A DNA stretch of 64,000 bases from Flabesymbios commensalis. Taxonomy: Eukaryota; Annelida; Polychaeta; Terebellida; Flabelligeridae. Positions within the stretch are counted from its first letter, which is position 1; each line of letters begins with the position of its first letter. The notes under the pieces were generated by a model. It did no database searches. It was not told the DNA's origin and worked only from the letters and a program-made list of their open reading frames with translations. Below are positions 11,601 to 22,000 of the stretch, piece after piece. The stretch is taken from contig OZ024907.1 in NCBI GenBank assembly GCA_964017125.1, forward strand, positions 17,662,715 through 17,726,714, given 5' to 3'. A program made the translations under genes and the position numbers.

Positions 11601-14600
11601 CTTCAGACCGCCAGACATCAACTTCCGAATTCTGCATCTGGAAAGCAGTGTCACCTCATTTATCTGAACATCCTTAGAAAGTTCTCCTGGTCCAATTAAA
11701 GCCTGTATATGCGCACATATGTGGCATAAAACCCCGCTCATTCATTCCTCTGGTATTTTTGTTATTAATGTCTATTTTACATAATTTTACATGAAATATG
11801 AGTCTTTAAAGCTATATCTGATTACCTCGGTTTTTGATGTTTTTGACCAGGAATAACTTTTATTGACGATATTTCATTCACTTACCTCCTCAGCCGTATG
11901 TTATCATGCAATCTAACAACCATTTCGTTTTGTAAGTAGATGTATCTCTTATCGACGCATGATAACTAAATTGTCCCTTCAGCCGTTGATATCTCATTCG
12001 CTCCGTTCTTCGGGTATTTTTAAATTTTTCTCTCTTCACATAATTTCACATAATGCTAGTATGTTGAATTAATTATGTTTCTGTCGCTTTGTCACATAAC
12101 TGTTATTGACAATATTTAAATTACTTGCCCCTTCAGCCGTATATTTCGTCATGCGATGTATACCCATTTCATAATGATTGGATATTCTATATTTTTTACA
12201 TGAGAGATGTTAAACATAATAGTTTTTGAAGTAAAAACTTTTTCTAATGAGCCGAATAATTATTATTAACTTGCCCTTTCAGCCGTTATAAATATTTTAT
12301 TGTCAACTTTTCAGTTCCTTTGCCGCTTCAGTCGTATTGTCTCATGCAATCTATACCAATTTCAAGTTAATTTAAATTATGCATTTTATCGATGTATGAA
12401 ATACATCTCTTTAACCTAAATACAGTAATTGATGCACGTTTTTTAAGAAATAAAAAATATTTTGTCTTTAGACATAGTGTACAGTTTTGTGAAATTTGCA
12501 GTGTAGGTCTTCATGCCAGGGGAACAGAAAAACGAGCTTTCAAATTTCGTAAAAATCAGCTGACATATAATTGATTAATCGGCCGAAAAACGCGCTACTA
12601 CTATGAAGACACGATCTTTGTTAACTATGGATTTTTGTGAATAATGTATAACTTAGTTTTGCCCATCGGTGTTTTCACATAGGGAATATAAACCTTTGTA
12701 CCACATTTGTTTTGGTCACCACCTGCACCTTTACCTTTACAGCCAATATAGATTTTTGTAAATAATTGAATAACAGTAACCGTATTCTCGTACAAGTTAC
12801 GATATATCGTAGGCTTCTGATTGGTCGAGATGGCCCTGTATCACTCTCAGTAGGTTATGCAAGAGCGAGATGGAATTCTTGGTGATTATTGTAACAATGT
12901 CTTCATAAATGTGACAACAAACTTGATGATTAGATACGCAAACTGTATCATTATTCTTCATAATTATAACGCAACACGGATGATAGTTTAAGCATGATTG
13001 GGACTTCATTCTTGATCGTCAGAATATAAATATCATCAACACGGCATCCACGCTGTCATAGACCCTACTGTGTGTGTGTTACTGGTTACCTGAGTTGCTA
13101 AGCTCCTGATTACTTATTGATAAATCATTTGCCTTCGGCATTGTTAGGCTATATTGTTATATGGCGTGCTTGCAGCGGTTACGGAGCTTTTAGTGAGGTT
13201 CACATGAGTGTCATTACATGGTTTCAGTTTTGTCATGATGGCTGCGTCAAAGTTCACTATCACTATTTTTATGACTATTATAGGGTTGATAGCGGCGTCT
13301 TCTGATTCCTGTAACAAACATTTCAGTTTGAAAGATCCTGAGATGGCAGCCTTGATTAATCGTAATTATGCGTCTTGTAATCAGAGGAATTTCTCCATAG
13401 AGTTACCAATATGTCAGATTGATGGTGAGAATACAGCAGACACGTGTTATGCTCCTCATGGCAGACTGCCAGCTTTATCTGCATGTCCTGATGAAACCTG
13501 GAATAGAACTTGCTACCCTAGAACCTCAGTCAATATGATCTACATGGACTGTGTCTGTCATTCTGTAGTGCAGGTCACTGACAATATCAGAGAAACACAC
13601 TGGGAAAATTGGCAAAAGCTAGATCCTCCTGTGAAAGGAGCCCATTACAGAAGACGTCTGATGATGGATACAGAATGTATAGGACAGGAATTTGTTAAGG
13701 TCTCTGTGTATCCGATTGTAAAGGCACATAATCTGCCAGACAGTGTGTACACAGCCTCTACCTTTTTGAGAAGCAAGTTTGCCGTTCATAGAGCCAGGAT
13801 TGACAATTATTTCACCTCCGGTTGTGGATGGGCTCCATCCCGTACCGATCTCACCAATCCATGGTTGGCTATCACTCTACCTACAGAGTACTTGATCAAA
13901 GGAATCATGATCCGAAAGCGATGCGATGCTCCGTACACATATCAGTATGTAACCATGGTAACTGTGACCACGTCCCATGATGACGTCACTTATCAGGATG
14001 TGGTTGTTAGGGAGGATCTGTCGGCCGGATATGATGCTAATATCACCGCTTACATTGTGTTTGCTCAAGTTTACACCACACGATTCTGGTTGATTCGCGT
14101 GAATGCTTATAATAATAACTGCGAGACTCCTTATCCGGTCATGAAGTGTGATCTACTCAGTAATAACCTTTAACCCTTTCAAGCCTGAATTCACCATTGT
14201 CATTCTCATCCACTACAAGCCGCGAATTGCTGCCGCAATTCTCGACTTGTAGTAGATGAAGATGATTTGAAGTGGGTGAAAAAGTGAAGAAATTTGACAT
14301 GTATTGGTAAACCAGTTTTATGAAAATTTGCATTTTAAAACCCTTTGTTGTAGGAAAATTAATTCTGTTTTAAGGGATGTAAAATGATGCTTTAATGCAT
14401 CGTAAGGGTTGAAAGGGTTAAAGCGTTACATTCAGCAGGTACATTTTCACCCACTTCACATTGCTACACTCTGACGCGACCCACAACTTCAAATGGATAA
14501 ACATTACTCATATTGTCAATATGAGATCAGACATTTACAAATCTTTAACACCAATTGTTTAAACACAAATTTCATTCCCAACATCAGTGATCTGATCTGG

Positions 14601-17600
14601 TAATAAAAGATTTGAAAACGACTTTAGTCGTGCTTAGCGCTGAAAGGGTTAAATGAGGACAACCACCCCTTGTGGAATATTTAACCCTTGTGAAGCTAGA
14701 ACCGTATGTACACTTAACACTTGTGAAGCTAGAACCGTATGTACACTTAACACTTGTGAAGCTAAAACCGTATGTACACTTAACACTTGTGAAGCTAAAA
14801 CGGTATGTACACTTAACACTTGTGAAGCTAGAACCGTATGTACACTTAACACTTGTGAAGCTAGAACCGTATGTACACTTAACACTTGTGGAGTTAGAAC
14901 CTTATGTACACTTAACACTTGTGAAGCTAGAACCGTATGTACACTTAACACTTGTGAAGCTAGAACCGTATGTACACTTAACACTTGTGAAGCTAGAACC
15001 GTATGTACACTTAACACTTGTGAAGCTAAAACCGTATGTACACTTAACACTTGTGAAGCTAGAACCGTATGTACACTTAACACTTGTGAAGCTAGAACCG
15101 TATGTACACATAACACTTGTGAAGCTAGAGCCGTATTTACACTTAACACTTGTGAAGCTAGAACCGTATGTACACTTAACACTTGTAAAGCTAGAACCGT
15201 ATGTACACTTAACACTTGTGAAGCTAGAACCGTATGTACACTTAACACTTGTGAAGCTAGAACCGTATGTACACTTAACACTTTTGAAGCTAGAACCGTA
15301 TGTACACTTAACACTTGTGAAGCTAGAACCGTATGTACACTTAACACTTGTGAAGCTAGAACCGTATGTACACTTAACACTTGTGAAGCTAAAACCGTAT
15401 GTACACTTAACACTTGTGAAGATAGAACCGTATGTACACTTAACACTTGTGAAGCTAGAACCGTATGTACACTTAACACTTGTGAAGCAAGAACCGTATG
15501 TACACTTAACACTTTTGAAGCTAGAACCGTATGTACACTTAACACTTGTGAAGCTAGAACCGTATGTACACTTAACACTTGTGAAGCTAAAACCGTATGT
15601 ACACTTAACACTTGTGGATCTAGAACCTTATGTACACTTAACACTTGTGAAGCTAGAGCCGTATGTACACTTAACACTTGTGAAGCTAGAACCGTATGTA
15701 CACTTAACACTTGTGGATCTAGAACCTTATGTACACTTAGCACTTGTGAAGCTAGAGCCGTATGTACACTTAACACTTGTGAAGCTAGAACCGTATGTAC
15801 ACTTAACAATTGTGAAGCTATAACCGTATGTACACTTAACACTTGTGAAGCTAAAGCCGTATGTACACTTAACACTTGTGAAGCTAGAACCAGAGGCGGA
15901 TCCAGGATTTGAAAGAGGAGGGGGCGCAGGGGGTTTCTGGGGCTCGCCCGAAGAGTTTAGGGGCCTTTTTAAGAATTTGGTACTTACCCCCCTCACCCCC
16001 CTCTGGATCCGTGCCTGAGAACAGTATGTACACTTATCACTTGTGAAGCTGGAGCCGTATGTAGACTTAACACTTGTGAAGCTAGAACTGTATGTACACT
16101 TCCCACTTGTGAAGCTGGAACCGTATGTACACTTAACACTTGTGAAGCTAGAACAGTATGTTCACTAACACTTGTGAAGCTGGACCAGCGTGTACACCTA
16201 ACCTTGTGAAGCTAGAACCATATGTACACTTAACACTTGTGAAGCTAAAGCCGTATGTACTTTCAACATATAAAGAACATTTAAATATAACTTTGACAAA
16301 ACATGACATCGAAATTGCGATCCCACATCCAAACAGCTGATAAGCCATCTCCAATCATTGTGAAACTCGTCCGCATATCAGACAAAGAAAACTCCATATA
16401 AAAAAGACGGAAATTAAAAGACAGTGGCTTCACAATATTTAAAGACATGACGAGAAATAATCAACTTCTGCCCAATCGTGTTCGAAGAGATGAGAGGGTC
16501 AACAACGCCTGGTTTTACAAGGGCGCCGTCTGGTGCACTATTAATGACTTTAATACAACATTACGTGTCAATTTATATCAAGGCATTGAAGACGCTATCA
16601 TTCAAGCTGGGTCATTTCGCGGTGAACAACACAGAGATTTCAACATTCATAGAGGGAATTGTCCACCCAGACCTCAGCATGACAACTCTAACAACAGACC
16701 TCCCCCGAGACCAGTGGAGCGTGGCCAGAGCAACAGCCACGACCTGATGAGGACATCCAGCACCGACTGAGAAAATTGGCTGGCATGTCAGCTGACGGCA
16801 AGACACAGGTGCAAGAAACCCCCATGAACACTTCCCTTTGTGCTTCTATCACAGAAGATATAAACACTACAGTACACCAAGGTCAACAATAAACTCTTCG
16901 TCGTGCAACTTTGTGATATTAAAGGCCACTTTCTTCAATAGGTATTTTTATTATGCCCCTATAATAATTTATATTCGATCATATATAGGCCTAAAAGACT
17001 ATATCATCATTTGTATCGTTTTTTTTCACATCACAACACATCCTGTAGTAATATATGAACATTCACCTCAGCATTCGCCCCTCAATACACACTCTCGACC
17101 ACACTATTCTCGCCCAAAAACATTACGGCATTAAATGCTGTGCCCTGAAATTTCTAAAAAAATACAGAAAACAGTATGTAGAATGGAACAATGTAAAATC
17201 TGAAATGTGCGAAATAAAAACAATGTTCCCCAGGGCTCAATTCTGGGCCCATTACTATTTGTTATATATGTCAGCTATATTTATAAGGCCGGCTCTACTC
17301 TTCATGCTATATTTTATGCCGACGACACCACTTTAGCAGCTAATTTAGAAGATCGCCAAAACAAGAAAAGACTTGGAAAAAAAAATCAGAAATAAATAAA
17401 ATTAACATCTGGTAGAAAGCAAATCGTCTTTCTCTTAACATCCATAAGTCAAAATTCATGTTATATTACAAGCCTCCCAAAAGGGTACCAATTCCCATCC
17501 TTAAAATGGATAATACTGGAATAATCAGTGTTGGCACCTACAATTTGTTAGGTCTATTAATAAATAAAAAATTAAACTGGAAATCTCATGTAGACAAAAC

Positions 17601-18981
17601 AGCAGGAAAAATATCAAAAGCTATTGGCGTTATAAATAAGCTAAAATTTGTTGTACCCCAAAATATACTTGTGACCTTATATAATTAATTAATTTTATCA
17701 CTGTTTGAGTTAAATATTCTAAATTTTTACTATAAACTTATGAATACCAACCTTCTAGATTACTTTCTACATTTAAACACAGTTACCGGAGCACAAACTC
17801 ATAATTATAATACTATATGTTAGACAGATTAAACTCAGGCATGAATTTTTCAAGGAATGCTTTCATTATGAAATTGTCAGAATTGCAAGCAGTACTCCAT
17901 TAAACATATTTGAAAAAGTGTACACACAAAGCTTTAACGGAGATGTTTATTATATTAAAAGTCATATGTTAAAAATGTATCCCGCAAATTGTCATCTGGA
18001 AAATTGTTATATCCGTAGGAGGGAATAGTATGTATGTAACGGCTTCATTATATTTACAAAAGTAGTTATCATTTATAATAAGTGTTATTTTTATGTTTCT
18101 ATAAATTAATCCACAATACGTTTATTCATTGATACATGTTTTCTATGTAAACTATATTTTTAAATATTTTATATCATTGTCATTGTTGTTGACTTTTCCT
18201 GTAATATGTTTTTTTTTTGTAATAATAATATGTACATTACTAGGTGGTCTCCATGTCAGCGATTGGTTCACTCTTAAAGAATCATTCAGCTTCAAAACGC
18301 GCATGCCTGGGACGGTCAAGTGTAGGCCAGCAGTAGCCTATTGAGTACAGATTGACGGCATTAATATAGCCACTGAACTGATTACAAGATACTACTCAAA
18401 CGAGACATTGATCCAATGCTGTTTTAATGTTAGGCCAACGTCTGCGACGCTGGCCCAACATTAAACCAACATTAGATAAATGTACAATGTTTGAGAGAAC
18501 GCAAGACATTTGTATGACATTTATGCAATGTCGGCCCAACGTCTTCGACGTTGATCCAACATTGCATAAAGTCATACAAATGTTTTGTGTTTACTGGGTG
18601 ACAATACAAACTTGGGGGTCAAGCAGTTTCCAAATCCCCGCAGTAATACAGTCAGTTTGTTTGCAAGTAGGCGACCAAGTAGGGGCAAAAGACAAGGGCT
18701 TTGAATTATTACCTCATAGATGTCGCTCAAGTATATATGAACTTGCTGTGATTTGAGAACTTGCTCTTAATGAGGCTTTGGGTATGAAACGCATATTTAT
18801 TATTATTATGGAATAGGGCCTTGGCTTACCCACGGGCACTATTGCCTTCTGGGGGACCCTTGTCCCACGAATTTTGACAGTTGACTACACCTTTAATGGA
18901 GATCTCCTGCCTTTTCACAGTTTCATTAATAATCATCATGTTTGTATTGTTTATGGCGAATAAAACATTATGTCTGTCTGA

Positions 18982-19013
<32 letters not shown>

Positions 19014-22000
19014 GTGTCTGTCTGTCTGTATGTGCACTTAACACTTGTGAAGCTGGAACCGTATGCACACTTAACACTTGTGAAGCTAGAACTGTATGTA
19101 TACTTGAAACTTATGAAGCTGGAACCGTATGTATACTTAAAACTTGTGAAGCTGAAACAGTGTGTGCACTTAGCACATGTGAAGTTGGAACAGTAAGTAT
19201 ACTTAAAGTTGTGAAGCTGGAACCGTATGTATACTTAAAACTTGTGAAGCTGGAACTGGAACTGAAAGTGCACTTAACCTGTTAACATTTGTGAAGCTGG
19301 AGCTGTGTGTACATTTAACACTTGTGAAGTTGGAACCATATGTACACTTAACACGTGTGAAGCTCGAACCATATGTACACTTAACACTTGTGAAGCTGAA
19401 ATCGTATGCACACTCAACACTTGTGAAGCTGGAACCGTGTGTGGACTTAACCCTTTAAGTCTTCACGATGCATTAAAGCATCATTATACATCCCCGAAAA
19501 CAGACCTAATTTTTCTACAATAAAGGGTTTTAGAAAGAAAATTTCCATGAAATTGGTTTACCAATACATGACAATTTTCTTTACCTTTTCACCCACATCA
19601 AATCATCTTCATCCACTACAAGTCGAGAATTGCGACAGCAATTCGCGGCTTGTAGTGGGTGAAGATGACAATGATAAATTCAGGCTTGAAAGGGTTAACC
19701 ACGCTCGCCTGCGATTGAGAATGCATGCAGACTAGATGTTTTAGGGCTGTTTTGAAATTGTTTTACTTTCAAATATACGCACATGCACTTGTTTACAAAC
19801 ACTGAGTGACTTTGACTGTAATGTAACAATAACATGATTTTTTGAGGCCGATAGGCTGCATTAGTGGCATTTAATAAGTTATGTAGTTATTTTATTTCGG
19901 ATGTCGGTGCGGGGAAAAGATTTACACAACATTGCAATATTTTTTTCCCTCTATCTTTACGAGGACCTTTAATTATGGGTCCAGGTCGTTATTCCGACAG
20001 GTCGTTAGTCCGACTCATCAATATTCCGACAAACAGATCAATATTCCGACAGTACAATATTCCGACAGGTCGATAGTCCGACAGGTCTATATTCCGACAT
20101 GGAGGGCCCATGATACAGAGCTATAGGGCAGTAGGTTGTGTTTTTCACTTGGATCGGAAATAAAAAATTTGGCACCAATCTACTGGGTCTAATGATTCAG
20201 AAAAGTTTTAGTGCAATTTTTTTCCTTTGCCATTAAGGGTCATTTTGAGGTAATTTATTGCAGGTACGGTATATTTCACCTAAGTCGTGATATCGTTTTC
20301 CAGTTATTGCCGTCAAATACATCATGTGACCCCTTAATATTGGCAGAATTGCAAGGAGAATACGAATATATATAGTACTACTGATAAAAATATACACTGA
20401 ATTTTAAAAAAAATACGAAAAGTGTCGTTTTAGTTGCAATTTGTGTTATAATGCTTGTCATCTTACATATCCATACTCGACCTTTATGTATACATGGTAT
20501 ATCAATTCAAGACCACTGAATTTCAAACTCTCGCAAGGTCAGTGATTTGAAAATATATGGCAGACAAAACATCTATACATTATCAGCGAGAGGCCGGACA
20601 TTTCGTCGTGTGAGATCTGACTTCCTGTAGCGTTCACCCTTTTCACACTTGGCCGATGATATTTGATTTGACAAGTCTATTTTTCAACAACTCTACATTT
20701 AAACTCTTTCGTCTTCAACTTTAAATTGTCAGCAAGCAATGTCCGACATTGTGCTAAGTGTCTAAGTGAGCGCATCTCTGTATGGAGATCAGCAGCTGCC
20801 ATACAGTGTATCTGTCGCAAGCATGCATAGGGCTACGTCTTTGCAGTGCTATATATAGTATGTCTCTACGTGTAGGCTACACACAATATATCCATCCAAA
20901 ACGAGACCTTAAGCCAATGGTGGTTTAATGTTGGCCCACCATCTGTAATGCCATCACAACCCTAATCCAGCACCGTTCCATGTTTACGAGGCATACGAAA
21001 CTGCGTAAGCAGTGGCCTTGCAGTGGCCTTTGCCTTTGCCTTTGTGATTTTCTACACCTTCATCAATAAATAATCTAATTATTAAACAATATTTAGGTGG
21101 ATTGTGTACACAGGTGAGCATCAGTACCTCGACCTACTGTACACGTTCACATTCACGCTCTCTGTATTAGCCCACGGTTCTGTATCTACCCTTTGTCTGC
21201 CGTCAGTTTAATTTTCCTGTTTAACAGGGATACACTGGAAAGCAGTAGGACTGCATTGTGATCCGACACATCAATATGGATAGCATCAGCAATATTGACA
21301 ACCAGCTATTTCACTTGCTGTACAATTTGGATTGTGAAAATGCACCAGATGTTAGGCCTATACAAGAAATGGTCGCATGCTTAGATAGACAAACATTAGA
21401 TGAAAATGGACAATTTATTTTTGCTGATGCCAAAGAGAGATATTATGAAGATCTCTTTACCAAAGGGTTAACAAACCAGGAGACACTTATGTCTGGATGA
21501 TGTAGGTGGATGGTATGGCTAATACGGCAAGGCTTGGCCTGACGGCCTCGCTGTGTCAAGGCTTGCTGCCGGGAAGATGGTGTATACATACATATGAATA
21601 CAATAAAAAAATCTAATTGATAATTTCACCTCATATTTGTACATAAATTAAAAAAATTGTTTGATACAGGAATATGGACGGGGTGGTCGCCTTGGTCAGA
21701 TTGTACCTGTCCTGAGCTGAACCAGACAAGATCCCGTATGTGTGACATAGATGAAGATTGCCCAGGTCCAGACTTTGAAGATCAAGCCTGCTACAGAGAT
21801 TGTCGTATGTTACTTATCATTTCAATGATTTATGTTGATTGTGATAACCCGCAAGTTGCTAGGTACTAATCATGCTTATAGCCGTTTTTTGTTTGCCCCC
21901 CCCCCCCAAAAAAAAAAAAAAAATATTGTCAGACAAATGTGTATCAAAGTGGCAAAATTGGCAAATATTGGGATTAAAAAATTGCACAATTATATTAAGT

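Noticed and set aside
14649-15912. Long open frames on both strands at the 33-bp array as protein genes
   Set aside because: All are explained by a stop-free unit whose length is a multiple of three; no signal peptide, splice sites or constraint on residues.
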